From: Candidatus Nitrotoga sp. CP45
GTDB taxonomy: Bacteria; Pseudomonadota; Gammaproteobacteria; Burkholderiales; Gallionellaceae
Length of the DNA stretch: 64,000 nucleotides
Direction: 5' to 3'
Assembly: GCA_945874105.1 (NCBI GenBank)
Contig: CAMCFJ010000004.1
Coordinates: 60,448-124,447, forward strand
The translations under genes were made by a program, and so were the position numbers. Of this stretch, positions 1 through 9,986 are shown piece by piece (position 1 is the stretch's first letter; each line of letters opens with the position of its first letter). The notes beneath the pieces are model-generated. The model saw only the letters and a list, made by a program, of their open reading frames with translations. It was not told the origin of the DNA and searched no databases.

Positions 1-1110
1 TAGCAGGTTTTCGGCGAAGCCGATGGCGTTGGTCCGGTCACGGTTGATCAGGGTGACGCAGAATTCTTCTCCACCCGCCCGTGAAGCAATATCCCCGCTC
101 AAACAACACTCGCGTATCACCCTGGCCGTCTCAAACAGGACGATGTCGCCTACATCATGGCCCATGGTGTCGTTGATTTTCTTGAAGTGATCCAGGTCAA
201 GCAGCAAAAGGCTAACCGGAATGCCATGCTTCATCGCCTCGGTCATCCGCCGGGAACCTACCTCTGACATATAGTGCCGATTAAACAGACCGGTGAGCTG
301 GTCGGTTAGCGCCAAACGGCGCAGGTGATCACGCTGAGCCTCAACTTGATCAAATAATTGCTTATGCTTGACCATATTGTGTACCCGAACTTCAAGCTCC
401 TTTGGGGTGACCGGCTTCACTACAAAATCGTTGGCACCATAGCCAATGACGTCAAACTGGCGCTCTTTGCTGGTGGTGCCGGAAATGGCAAGAAAAGGTA
501 CACGGCAGAAGGGTTCGTCAAGCCGCCTGATGGCGCGCACCAAGCCAAGCCCGGTGAGATCGCCTTCGAGCTCAACATCCGAAATCACGATGTCGAATTT
601 TCGATTCCTGAAGATTTCAAAGGCGTCTTCGGCGTTCGCCAGTGCCGTCACCGTAAGTCCCATGTTGCGTAATATTTCGCTCAAAAAATTGGCGATCATT
701 GGGCTGTCTTCGACCAACAGTGCATTACCGGTTAGCGATCCAGCCGTCCGGCTAGCCTTCTCATATTCGGCGATGTAATCAGCGAGTGCGCCAAGGTTGG
801 TTTTGTAAAACATCTGGGTGATGCCGGCTTCCTTGGCATCAATTTCTAGATTTGGATCTTCTGACCCGGTGAGCAGCAGAATCGGAATGTTATGCCCTGA
901 GGGATGTTTCCTGACTTCCTTGCATAATTCCATGCCGGATCCATCGGGCAGTATGCCTTCGACGCAAACGACGTCCATTTCGCCGGCCACGATAAACATC
1001 CGCGCGTCCTGAACTGTATGGACAAAAGTAAGTTCTTCTGAAAGAAATGACAAATGCCTCCGGATGGCATTTTGAGAAAAATTTGACGAGACCAACATTA
1101 GAACTTTCAT
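1..1110 (-). CDS. Response regulator with two receiver-like domains and C-terminal GGDEF (putative diguanylate cyclase); 3' end runs off window
   Basis: Reverse-strand translation from ATG at 1110: MKVLMLVSSNFSQNA...; receiver motifs (ALLVEDSPMIANFLSEIL..., FDIVISDVELEG) and ...LTDQLTGLFNRHYM...LLLDLDHFKKINDTMGHDVGD...RAGGEEF (GGDEF-type). Not in ORF track because it is open at the edge. Confidence 0.88.
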   Translation of the reverse strand, partial: MKVLMLVSSNFSQNAIRRHLSFLSEELTFVHTVQDARMFIVAGEMDVVCVEGILPDGSGMELCKEVRKHPSGHNIPILLLTGSEDPNLEIDAKEAGITQMFYKTNLGALADYIAEYEKASRTAGSLTGNALLVEDSPMIANFLSEILRNMGLTVTALANAEDAFEIFRNRKFDIVISDVELEGDLTGLGLVRAIRRLDEPFCRVPFLAISGTTSKERQFDVIGYGANDFVVKPVTPKELEVRVHNMVKHKQLFDQVEAQRDHLRRLALTDQLTGLFNRHYMSEVGSRRMTEAMKHGIPVSLLLLDLDHFKKINDTMGHDVGDIVLFETARVIRECCLSGDIASRAGGEEFCVTLINRDRTNAIGFAENLL

Positions 1111-1248
1111 TGTTCATCTTTTCCAGAGAGTATTTGAGAGAATGTAGCACGAAATCAACAGCTGCCGATGAAATCGGCGGATTATTTACTTGTGAAGAAG
1201 CGCTATTTATTTCGCACTCCCATTGGAAATACTAAACAACTAAAAATG

Positions 1249-1452
1249 TCACGCTACACTGTATTTCGGATGGGAATGGATTTTGTTTAGTAGCTGCTCA
1301 AACGCTTCTAGTGGCACGGGTCTGCTAAATAGATAGCCCTGAAAGGCTGTGCGTCCATATTGCTCCAGAAACCGAGTTGCGCTTCAGTCTCGACGCCTTC
1401 GGCAATTACATCAATCCGAAGCCCTTTAGTGGTCAACACTTCATCGACAATA
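1249..1452 (-). pseudogene. Remnant of EAL-domain (c-di-GMP phosphodiesterase) C-terminus
   Basis: Reverse strand reads TSIVDEVLTTKGLRIDVIAEGVETEAQ then, after a -1 nt shift, RFLEQYGRTAFQGYLFSRPVPLEAFEQLLNKIHSHPKYSVA*; matches the EAL C-terminal consensus. Confidence 0.82.
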
Positions 1453-1576
1453 GATGTGAATTAATCGTAATATTCATAACGTCTTAAAGCGGAAATAATT
1501 AAACTCCATCCATGTGCAAAATGCACATGATGTCCCTTAATTTTTACCATAGGCATTCGCAACAAGGAGAAGAAAA

Positions 1577-2116
1577 TTGAAAGCTTTACTATTCACCATG
1601 CTTGTTGCAGGAATTTTCATGCTCACCGGATGTGCTGAGCCGGAGCCAAGAGTTGTGCCAAGACCGAAAGTCAATTGGAATGACGTTCAATCCATTGCAA
1701 GTGCAATCAGTGTTCAACATGACGATTTAAAGAAAATTACAAATTTTAAGGGTCCAAATAGTAGCAGCGGTACTCTGGACACAGTTTTATTGCGTGCGTG
1801 GAAATCGGATGAGGGTGGAGGGTTTAGTTATCAGATTTACGTTATAGATTACTACCACGGCGATTGGCGTTATTACGATACGGCGTCTGATTCAAAAGGC
1901 AATCATCTTGTTATTAAACTTAATTCACGAGATGTCAGTTCTTGTGATTACTTTACCTGCGCCCACCAAGAACATATTGGAATCAATGTGTCGCGGGAGT
2001 ACTTGGAAAAAAATCAGGAAAACGCTATTGTTTTCAAGGTAAGCGGCAAAGGGGGTGAAGAGACTTTTATCATTTCTTCAACTTATATCAAAGCCTTCTT
2101 GTCTGTTGCCAAATAA
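1577..2116 (+). CDS. Putative lipoprotein of unknown function
   Basis: TTG start after AAGGAGAAG; N-terminal signal peptide with lipobox LTGC (MKALLFTMLVAGIFMLTGCAEPEP). Confidence 0.65.
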   Translation: MKALLFTMLVAGIFMLTGCAEPEPRVVPRPKVNWNDVQSIASAISVQHDDLKKITNFKGPNSSSGTLDTVLLRAWKSDEGGGFSYQIYVIDYYHGDWRYYDTASDSKGNHLVIKLNSRDVSSCDYFTCAHQEHIGINVSREYLEKNQENAIVFKVSGKGGEETFIISSTYIKAFLSVAK

Positions 2117-2182
2117 ATGGCACCCTTTATGCTTTTGGTTCGAAATATTTGGCAGTTAAAAAGTAGTGTCTTGCGTTCATGT

Positions 2183-2878
2183 TCAAGGGATTTCCGCGTC
2201 ATTCATACGCTTTAGAATAATTTCTGTTTTCCTTAACATACCTCGTGCTTCACGATGCAGGTCGTAGTAGCGCGGATTAGGAACCATAGCGGCAAGTTTG
2301 GCGGCTTGTGGCGCAGAAAGCTGGGCTGCGTTGACGCGGTAATAATACCGGGCAGCTGCCTCTGCACCGAACACGCCATTGCCCCATTCTATGACGTTCA
2401 AATAAATCTCGAAAATACGTTCCTTGGTCATCATCTGTTCCAGCATTACGGTGATAAGCACTTCCTCTGCCTTGCGCCATGGCGTGCGTTTGGTGGATAA
2501 AAATAAATTTTTCGCCAACTGTTGGCTGATGGTAGAACCTCCCGCTACGATCTTGCCCTTTTTCAAATTTTTTTCATAAGCTTTCTGGATGCCTGCCCAG
2601 TCGAAGCCTTCGTGGTCAACGAATTTAGCGTCTTCAGAGGCAATCATGGCGCGTTTGAGATTGTTGGATATCTTTGCATAGGGTACCCACTGATGCCTCA
2701 ACTCAGCTTCAGGGTGCTTGCTTTGCATCATTAACAATTGTTGATCCATGAAGGCGCTAGTGGAGGGATTGTGATTTACCCACCAAGCGATGTGCGCGAA
2801 AATCCACAGTTGATAGAGCAGTGAAAACAGCAGCAGTGCGCCGACTATGCGCCAAATCCAGGACCATAGTATTTTCAT
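2183..2878 (-). CDS. mtgA: Monofunctional biosynthetic peptidoglycan transglycosylase
   Basis: GT51 motifs: AMIASEDAKFVDHEGFDWAGIQKAYEKN, GGSTISQQLAKNLFLS, EIYLNVIEWGNGVFGAEAAARYYY. Confidence 0.93.
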   Translation of the reverse strand: MKILWSWIWRIVGALLLFSLLYQLWIFAHIAWWVNHNPSTSAFMDQQLLMMQSKHPEAELRHQWVPYAKISNNLKRAMIASEDAKFVDHEGFDWAGIQKAYEKNLKKGKIVAGGSTISQQLAKNLFLSTKRTPWRKAEEVLITVMLEQMMTKERIFEIYLNVIEWGNGVFGAEAAARYYYRVNAAQLSAPQAAKLAAMVPNPRYYDLHREARGMLRKTEIILKRMNDAEIP

Positions 2879-2897
2879 GGCGTGACGGTTGGATTGC

Positions 2898-3728
2898 TCA
2901 AATCAAACGCAGCTTGGCGATGACGGGGGCGGTATCGGGACGTAAGTTTCGCCACAGAAAAAATGACTCGGCGGCTTGCTCAACCAACATGCCAAGTCCA
3001 TCCGCAAGCCGTGCTGCGCCTTGCTCTTTAGCGAAGAGCAGGAAAGGAGATCGCTTTCCATACATCATGTCGTAGGCCAGCGCATCAGACGCAAAAATCC
3101 CCCCGCGTTTCGCGTTTGCACCTTGCGGCAACGGCGGGAGTGAGTCTGCCAAGCTGCTGGAAGTCGCATTGATCACACAATCAAACTGCGAACCTGCGAG
3201 TGCAGTGTAGCTGCTGCCCTGAATGGAGCCGTGCACGGCAAATACAGCGGCCAATTGGTGTGCCTTGTCTTCAGTGCGATTCGCTACCGTGATGAATGCG
3301 CCTGCATTGAGTACTGGCAGCGCCACGCCATATGCCGCACCACCTGCGCCCATCAACAATACGCGCTTGCCCTGCAATGTGAAATCAAGATTACGTTCGA
3401 TGTCGGCAACTAATCCTGCGCCGTCGGTGTTATCGCCAATTATTTCTGTGCCATCGAATTTCAGCGTGTTTACGGCCTGAGCCGCTTGTGCGCGGGCGGT
3501 AAGATCAGTAGCAAGCTGGAACGCCTCAAACTTGAACGGAACGGTGATGTTCACGCCGCGCCATCCTGCATCACACAAAGTCAACACGGTGTCACGGAAG
3601 CCATCCAGCGGTGCGAGGATGGCTTCATAGCTTAAATCCTGTCCGGTCTGATATGCGAATTGGGTGTGAATAAGCGGGGATTTACTGTGCGAAATTGGGT
3701 TGCCGATTACGGCGTAACGGTCAGTCAT
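2898..3728 (-). CDS. aroE: Shikimate dehydrogenase
   Basis: MTDRYAVIGNPISHSKSPLIHTQFA, GVNITVPFK, GDNTDGAGL, LMGAGGAAYGVALP. Confidence 0.94.
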   Translation of the reverse strand: MTDRYAVIGNPISHSKSPLIHTQFAYQTGQDLSYEAILAPLDGFRDTVLTLCDAGWRGVNITVPFKFEAFQLATDLTARAQAAQAVNTLKFDGTEIIGDNTDGAGLVADIERNLDFTLQGKRVLLMGAGGAAYGVALPVLNAGAFITVANRTEDKAHQLAAVFAVHGSIQGSSYTALAGSQFDCVINATSSSLADSLPPLPQGANAKRGGIFASDALAYDMMYGKRSPFLLFAKEQGAARLADGLGMLVEQAAESFFLWRNLRPDTAPVIAKLRLI

Positions 3729-3876
3729 AGTGTTGCAATTATAACGTTATTCCGTGTACTTTATGAATACTTTCATAGAGATAATCTCATCGAAAGAAAG
3801 TTTTTATTCATTTATCAGATTACCCGGAACGGAATTTGCTGGCCTTCTGCATCAAGTGACTCAACGCGATAAATTG

Positions 3877-3907
3877 AAAAAAATGCCCCGCCAATTCGGA
3901 GGGGCAT
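3877..3907 (-). terminator. Intrinsic terminator downstream of TonB-dependent receptor
   Basis: Reverse strand ATGCCCCTCC-GAATT-GGCGGGGCAT followed by TTTTTT. Confidence 0.75.
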
Positions 3908-3933
3908 AGGGATTATTTTGATACCTGGCAAAT

Positions 3934-6621
3934 CTAGAAATTAGCGATTAGTGACACACGGGCTGCTATAGGCGAACCGGGTGAGATATTGTTGTTGTTG
4001 TGGGCGGAAGCAAAATATTTAGTATCAAACAGGTTTTCTATATTCAACTGAGCCCGCAGATTTTTATCAAGCTTGGCATAAACTGCCGCATCCACTCGAG
4101 TGAAGCCGGGCAAACGAATGGTATTGTCAGTCGAGGTATACATGGCGCCACGATTGATCACACCAAGCCCAACACCCCATCCCGGGGCGAAATCATATCG
4201 GTTCCACAGTGAGAATGTGTTTTTTGGAAGCTCCGCCAAGACTGCCCCTTTTTGAACGGTAGCGGATTGCGTATTGGTGATTTCACCATCTTGATAGGTA
4301 TATCCACCCATGACGCTCCAGGCCGAAGTAACACGACCGGCCAGACCTAACTCAAAGCCCTTGTTGCTCTGACCACCGCCCAAGATAGACAAGGCCGAAT
4401 TATTCGGATCGGGAATAATCACATTGGTACGGTCTAGTTTAAACACGGCAGTGGTCAAAGCCAGGTCAGGACGAATATCCCACTTGGCTCCAACTTCCAC
4501 ATTTTTGAATTTTTCCGGTTCGAGCGCTTTGTTGGTCACCGTTAGCGAAGTAAGTTGCTCACCGGCTCTGGGCACATATGCCAAGCTATAGCTTGTATAA
4601 ATTGAAACTGTCTCGATTGGCTTGTAAACCAATCCTACTCTAGGTGAGATGAAATTGTCATTGGTATTTATATCCAGAGGAGGAGTGGCGTTATTCTTGC
4701 GAAAATCCACTTCGTACCTATCGTAGCGCAATCCGAGAATTGCTTGTAATTCAGGCAACAATTTGATCTGGTCTTGCGCATAAAGAGATGTTTGTTTTGT
4801 GACACTATGTATATCAGCATCTGAAGCCTGCGTCCTGAATGTAATTGGAACAGTCGTGATCGGGTTGATGATGGGTGCGTTAACCGATGTGGTTAAGTTG
4901 TTAAAGAATCCGGTTTTACGCAAATTATCCGTTTCCTGGTGACCTATTTCGAGGCCAACTACCAAATCATGTTTCACCTCCCCTGTGTTCAGGGAAAACA
5001 GAAGGTCCGTCTGGTTGAAGAAGTTATTTCGCTTGGTTGTATCGTTGTAAGCATTGATCGCCACCTCGGTTCCCGCTGCATTTACCGCGTTTGGGTATAC
5101 GTTCTGATAAAATTTGTCTTGAGTCGCAAAACGTGTGCGGTTGCGAATTGTTATTTCATTATCAAACTTATGCTCAATAAGCGCATTGACTGCCTTAAGC
5201 TCTGAGTCCGTCGGACTGCGACTGGGATCACCAAAAAATGTTGACACATTAGTATTTACAGGACGCCCCTGAAAGGAAGGGATACCTCGATCGGCTATGC
5301 GCTCGTCTTTGAAATATTCCGCATTTAACACAACTTTGGTATTGTCAGTTGGCATAATCGTAACGGTAGGATTAACCCCATATCGCTTCAAATCCACGCC
5401 ATCACGAAAACTGCCCGAATTTTCATAGATAGCATTAAGGCGGACAGCAGCAGCTTCATTAATGCCTTGGCCGACATCAAGAGCCACACGTTTTGTATTG
5501 AATGATCCCGCCTGTGCCGTGATTTCTTGTATTGGGCTCCAGCCAGCCTCTTTAATAACTCGATTAATGACGCCCCCGGAACCGCCTCGGCCAAAAATCA
5601 TCCCATTGGGACCTTTCAGCACCTCAACTCTTTCTATGTTGTAAAGGTCGCGATAGTACTGGACGTCATCGCGTATGCCATTAACGAAAAAATCTCCTGT
5701 CGAGCGATTACCGCGAAAAACCAAGGCATCACGATTTCCTTCACCTTGCGAGATACCCATACCTGGAACATAGCGCACCGTTTCAGCCATGCTTTGAATA
5801 GCCTGGTCTTTAATTATATCCTGCGTCACAACAGATACAGATTGCGGTACATCACGCAGAAGCGTGTTGGTCTTGGTTGCAGTGGTGGTTTTAGCTATGA
5901 CATAGCCATCTGTTTTGTTTGCTGTCACCTTTATTAATGGAAGGGTGGCAACGCTCTCTTTTACTTCATCAACTGGCTTTGGTGCGACAGCCAAACTCTT
6001 TGCCGAAACCATTATTAATGGAAGGGTGGCAACGCTCTCTTTTACGTCATCAACTGGCTTGGGTGCGACAGCCAAAGTCTCTGTTACGTAAATACTTGGT
6101 TTAGGCGCGACAGCCAAACTCTCTGTTACGGCATTGCTTGGTTTAGGTGTGGCAGCCAAATTCTCTTTTATGTCATTGCTTGATTTAGATGCCTTGGATT
6201 TAGGTGCTCGCAATTTCTGCACAACATAAACCTTACCCTTCCGTACCGCTTGCAGCTTGCTTCCGCTCAACAACTGATCTAGCCCATCTTGTATAGTGTA
6301 ATTGCCGTTCAACCCTTTAGTCGTTTTCCCTTTAATTACTGCATTGTCGTAAGAAAGTTTAATCCCCTCTTGTTTTGCAAAACGACCCAGTGCAACTTTA
6401 AGCGAGCCGAGAGGGATTTTATATGCCTGCGTAGATGTGCTTGAGCCAATGTTTGGCTGCGCAACTGCGGCACCCGATAAAGTAATAGTGGCCACTCCAA
6501 AGCAGATTAATGCGCTATTTATTGCAATGGCGAGTTTAATTTGTCGATGGTTGTATCGAGCGTTGATGCCAGTATTTTTTTTCGTCATGTCGTTGCTGAA
6601 TATTGGATTAATTGTGTTCAT
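3934..6621 (-). CDS. TonB-dependent siderophore-type receptor with N-terminal STN (transducer) domain
   Basis: STN region (YKIPLGSLKVALGRFAKQEGIKLSYDNAVIKGKTTKGLNGNYTIQDGLDQLL), plug (RDVPQSVSVVTQDIIKDQAIQSMAETVRYVPGM, VEVLKGPNGMIFGRGGSGGVINRV), C-terminal beta-barrel ending ...ARVSLIANF. Confidence 0.92.
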   Translation of the reverse strand: MNTINPIFSNDMTKKNTGINARYNHRQIKLAIAINSALICFGVATITLSGAAVAQPNIGSSTSTQAYKIPLGSLKVALGRFAKQEGIKLSYDNAVIKGKTTKGLNGNYTIQDGLDQLLSGSKLQAVRKGKVYVVQKLRAPKSKASKSSNDIKENLAATPKPSNAVTESLAVAPKPSIYVTETLAVAPKPVDDVKESVATLPLIMVSAKSLAVAPKPVDEVKESVATLPLIKVTANKTDGYVIAKTTTATKTNTLLRDVPQSVSVVTQDIIKDQAIQSMAETVRYVPGMGISQGEGNRDALVFRGNRSTGDFFVNGIRDDVQYYRDLYNIERVEVLKGPNGMIFGRGGSGGVINRVIKEAGWSPIQEITAQAGSFNTKRVALDVGQGINEAAAVRLNAIYENSGSFRDGVDLKRYGVNPTVTIMPTDNTKVVLNAEYFKDERIADRGIPSFQGRPVNTNVSTFFGDPSRSPTDSELKAVNALIEHKFDNEITIRNRTRFATQDKFYQNVYPNAVNAAGTEVAINAYNDTTKRNNFFNQTDLLFSLNTGEVKHDLVVGLEIGHQETDNLRKTGFFNNLTTSVNAPIINPITTVPITFRTQASDADIHSVTKQTSLYAQDQIKLLPELQAILGLRYDRYEVDFRKNNATPPLDINTNDNFISPRVGLVYKPIETVSIYTSYSLAYVPRAGEQLTSLTVTNKALEPEKFKNVEVGAKWDIRPDLALTTAVFKLDRTNVIIPDPNNSALSILGGGQSNKGFELGLAGRVTSAWSVMGGYTYQDGEITNTQSATVQKGAVLAELPKNTFSLWNRYDFAPGWGVGLGVINRGAMYTSTDNTIRLPGFTRVDAAVYAKLDKNLRAQLNIENLFDTKYFASAHNNNNISPGSPIAARVSLIANF
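5933..6094 (-). repeat. 81-bp tandem repeat (2 copies) in the linker of the TonB-dependent receptor
   Basis: attaatggaagggtggcaacgctctcttttac[t/g]tcatcaactggctt[t/g]ggtgcgacagccaaa at 5933 and 6014; period 81 bp = 27 aa, in frame. Confidence 0.9.
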
Positions 6622-6999
6622 TTCATTCTTCTCTATGTTAAAGGTTTAGCAACAAATCAAGACTGAATGGCGCTCAATTGCTAGCTTGCATCTGGGTTAA
6701 GTCAATTTCCGTCTATCTGACAGAATAAATTTGAGCTTGGGTGCCAAAAACCAGACTAAATTCTTAAGTACGGCGAACACAGTAACATGAATGCGAACAA
6801 TTTGCAATTGCAATTAAGCAATAAGAAAATACGATACTTGCGTTCATTTATTGAACACTTCGCGGGTGATTACGTTCGGCTCATTTATAATCAACAAGTT
6901 TTTATTACAAAAGGACTAACCGTTGGGAGATCTATTAAGTGCGCGCCAACACTTTTATCATGCAGGGCTTGATCGTGACCATAGTCAGGGGCTGCACAC

Positions 7000-8076
7000 T
7001 TGAATTCTGATTTTTTAATTATCGGGGGTGGCATAGCCGGGTTGTCAACCGCGCAGCGTTTGCAGCAGCAGGGGGCGTTAGTGACCATACTGGAGCGCGG
7101 CGAAATCGGCCAGGAAGCTTCCTGGGCAGGCGGCGGTATTTTGTCGCCGCTGTGTCCGTGGAATTATCCAGACGAGGTTACGCGTTTGACTACTCGTGGC
7201 GCTAAGCTGTTTTCAGCATGGGCAAAAGAATTGCATGCGGTTACTGGCATAAATCCGGAATATGAAACAAGCGGAATGCTGGTTTTGCCGCCATTTGATG
7301 CAATGGCGGCAGTGCAATGGTGTGCGGCGCATAGTGCTTATTCAGTGCATCAAGTCCATGCACCTGACTATAACCTGCTCGCGCAAGGCGATGCACTTTA
7401 TTTGCCGGAAGTCGCTCAGGTACGCAATCCCAGGTTGTTGCGCGCCTTGCGTCAGCATGTTGAATCGCTCGGAGGGCGTATCACCGAGCAATGTGCAGTA
7501 AGCGATATTGTGGTTGAAAATGGGCGAGTGCAGGCACTCACCACGTCCAGCGGCAAATTTATCGCTCAGAACTATATCGTTACTGCTGGAGCGTGGAGCA
7601 CGGAAGTCCTGGGACAAAATGCGCTACGGTTGGACATTAAGCCGATGCGCGGACAGATGCTGTTGTTCAAGTTCGAGGTGCCGCCGCTCCGCCATATTGT
7701 GTTGCAAGATGATTTGTATTTGATCCCGCGCCGCGATGGATATCTACTGGTCGGTAGCACGCTGGAGGACGTAGGTTTTGACCAGCGCACCACCAGCGAG
7801 GCACGCGACATGTTGTGGCAACGTGCCCAAAAATTATTACCCTCCCTGCGCGACATGCCGTTGGTGCAGCACTGGGCCGGACTGCGTCCCGCTTCGCCGC
7901 TCAATATCCCCACCATTGGGCGACATCCACAGCTGGACAATCTTTACCTTAATAGCGGGCATTTTCGTTATGGCGTGACCATGGCTCCGGCCAGCGCCGA
8001 AATTCTGGTAAATGAAATCACCGGTGCGCAGCAACCATTCGATGTCACACCTTATCAGGCTGGGTGGGGCGCTTAA
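7000..8076 (+). CDS. thiO: FAD-dependent glycine oxidase (ThiO-like)
   Basis: TTG start; FLIIGGGIAGLSTAQRLQQQGALVTILERGEIGQEASWAGGGILSPL...; DAO fold, ending SGHFRYGVTMAPASAEIL. Confidence 0.85.
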   Translation: MNSDFLIIGGGIAGLSTAQRLQQQGALVTILERGEIGQEASWAGGGILSPLCPWNYPDEVTRLTTRGAKLFSAWAKELHAVTGINPEYETSGMLVLPPFDAMAAVQWCAAHSAYSVHQVHAPDYNLLAQGDALYLPEVAQVRNPRLLRALRQHVESLGGRITEQCAVSDIVVENGRVQALTTSSGKFIAQNYIVTAGAWSTEVLGQNALRLDIKPMRGQMLLFKFEVPPLRHIVLQDDLYLIPRRDGYLLVGSTLEDVGFDQRTTSEARDMLWQRAQKLLPSLRDMPLVQHWAGLRPASPLNIPTIGRHPQLDNLYLNSGHFRYGVTMAPASAEILVNEITGAQQPFDVTPYQAGWGA

Positions 8077-8245
8077 AAATGGTTCCATTTTTCCAGCTTG
8101 CCTCGTGGAAGCGTAAACGGTAGCCGAAGATGGCCACGAAATATATTTCATGTGGCATTGCTTGTACGCACACTATCAGACTCAGCTACAGCTCCAGCAA
8201 AGTTTGCTACACTACACGTCCAATGCTTAGGTAGGGAGATAGACG

Positions 8246-8485
8246 ATGTTCAATGCAAAATTCTTCGATGAAATTTCCGACAAGTTAAGCAAAGCGGTGG
8301 CTAACAGCCCGGCAAAAGACGTTGAGAAAAATGCCCGCGCCTTGCTGGCGCAAGGGTTTACCAAACTGGATCTGGTGACGCGCGAAGAGTTCGATGTACA
8401 AACCCAACTGCTATCACACACAATTGAAAAATTGACGGCACTGGAAGCTCGGGTCGCCGCCCTTGAAGCACAACGCAATCAATAG
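8246..8485 (+). CDS. ubiK: UbiK/YqiC-family (BMFP) accessory protein
   Basis: Short coiled-coil protein FFDEISDKLSKAVANSPAKDVEKNARALLAQGFTKLDLVTREEFDVQTQLL...LEARVAALEA. Confidence 0.85.
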   Translation: MFNAKFFDEISDKLSKAVANSPAKDVEKNARALLAQGFTKLDLVTREEFDVQTQLLSHTIEKLTALEARVAALEAQRNQ

Positions 8486-8489
8486 CTAA

Positions 8490-9986
8490 ATGAGCCTCGC
8501 GGTTTTATATAGCCGCGCCCTCTCCGGCATGGATGCCGCGCTGGTCACTGTCGAGGTTCATCTCGCCAACGGACTGCCCAGTTTTACCATTGTCGGCCTG
8601 CCTGAGACCGAAGTGAAAGAAAGCAAGGATCGCGTCCGTGCAGCCTTGCTGACCTGCCAGTTTGAATTCCCCAATCGCCGCATTACGGTTAACCTCGCGC
8701 CTGCCGACCTGCCCAAAGAAAGCGGGCGTTTCGATTTACCCATCGCGCTAGGCATACTCGCCGCATCTGGACAGATTCCCTCAAACCGCCTTGCCGAATA
8801 TGAGTTTGCCGGTGAACTGGCGCTTACCGGCGAGCTACGGCCAATACGCGGCGCGCTTGCCATGACCTATCACGCAGCCTCCAACGGACGGGCATTTATT
8901 CTTCCTGAAATAAATGCTGTCGAAGCGGCGCTGGTAGAAGATGCAGCAGTGTATCCAGCACAATCCTTGTTGCAGGTGGCGGCGCATTTATCTGGGCGCG
9001 CTGCACTTACCCGTCAAGTCGCCAGTGCACAGCCTGTCATGCCGAACTATCCGGACATGCGCGAAGTGAAGGGTCAAGGGCAGGCCAAGCGCGCGCTGGA
9101 GATTGCCGCCGCTGGCGGTCATAGCGTATTGATGAGTGGCCCGCCCGGTACCGGCAAATCGATGCTGGCGGCACGTTTCCCCGGCATCCTGCCGCAAATG
9201 ACTGAAGCTGAAGCACTGGAAAGCGCAGCCATGCAATCGTTAGGCGGCATGTTTGATGTAAGCCGCTGGAAAACGAGACCATACCGATCACCGCATCACA
9301 CCGCATCAGCGGTAGCCATGGTCGGCGGCGGCAGCAATCCGCGTCCCGGTGAAATCTCTATCGCAATGCACGGCATCCTATTCCTTGATGAATTGCCGGA
9401 ATTCGATCGCCATGTTCTGGAAGTGCTGCGCGAGCCACTGGAGAGTGGCCGCATCACCATCTCTCGCGCTGCGCGCCGCGCCGATTTCCGCGCGCAATTT
9501 CAGTTAGTTGCTGCAATGAACCCTTGCCCGTGCGGCTATCTTGGCCATTACAACGGCAAGTGCCGTTGCACACCCGATCAAATTGCACGCTATCGCGGCA
9601 AAATTTCTGGCCCGCTGTTGGATCGCATAGACATTCAGATTGAAGTTCCCGCAGTGCCACAGGAAACCTTACTCAAACAGGCTGACGGAGAAACAAATAG
9701 TGATATTCAAGCGCGTGTAAACGTAGCGCGGCAACATGCATTAACCCGCCAGAACAAACCGAATGCACAACTTACAGTAAGCGAAATCGACGTTCTCTGC
9801 GCGCCCGATGCACAAGGTGCCGCATTGTTGCAGCAGGCCATCAGCCGCCTGAATTTATCTGCACGCGCTTATCACCGCGTGCTCAAGGTGGCGCGCACTA
9901 TTGCCGACCTGGCTGGCGACAAAAATATCCTTGCTTCACACATCGCCGAGGCTGTACAGTATCGCAGGATGGGCAGGCAGGGATAG
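8490..9986 (+). CDS. comM: YifB/ComM-family Mg-chelatase-like AAA+ ATPase
   Basis: MSLAVLYSRALSGMDAALVTVEVHLANGLPSFTIVGLPETEVKESKDRVRAAL; Walker A GPPGTGKSMLA; NPCPCGYLGH. Confidence 0.95.
   Translation: MSLAVLYSRALSGMDAALVTVEVHLANGLPSFTIVGLPETEVKESKDRVRAALLTCQFEFPNRRITVNLAPADLPKESGRFDLPIALGILAASGQIPSNRLAEYEFAGELALTGELRPIRGALAMTYHAASNGRAFILPEINAVEAALVEDAAVYPAQSLLQVAAHLSGRAALTRQVASAQPVMPNYPDMREVKGQGQAKRALEIAAAGGHSVLMSGPPGTGKSMLAARFPGILPQMTEAEALESAAMQSLGGMFDVSRWKTRPYRSPHHTASAVAMVGGGSNPRPGEISIAMHGILFLDELPEFDRHVLEVLREPLESGRITISRAARRADFRAQFQLVAAMNPCPCGYLGHYNGKCRCTPDQIARYRGKISGPLLDRIDIQIEVPAVPQETLLKQADGETNSDIQARVNVARQHALTRQNKPNAQLTVSEIDVLCAPDAQGAALLQQAISRLNLSARAYHRVLKVARTIADLAGDKNILASHIAEAVQYRRMGRQG

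Noticed and set aside
446-778. Plus-strand ORFs at 358-1012
   Set aside because: Antisense to the edge-open response regulator/GGDEF gene, which has clear motifs on the minus strand.
6622-6999. Possible Fur box upstream of the TonB-dependent receptor (AT-rich tgcaattgcaattaag..)
   Set aside because: Resemblance to the 19-bp Fur consensus is weak by eye; would need a position-weight-matrix scan.
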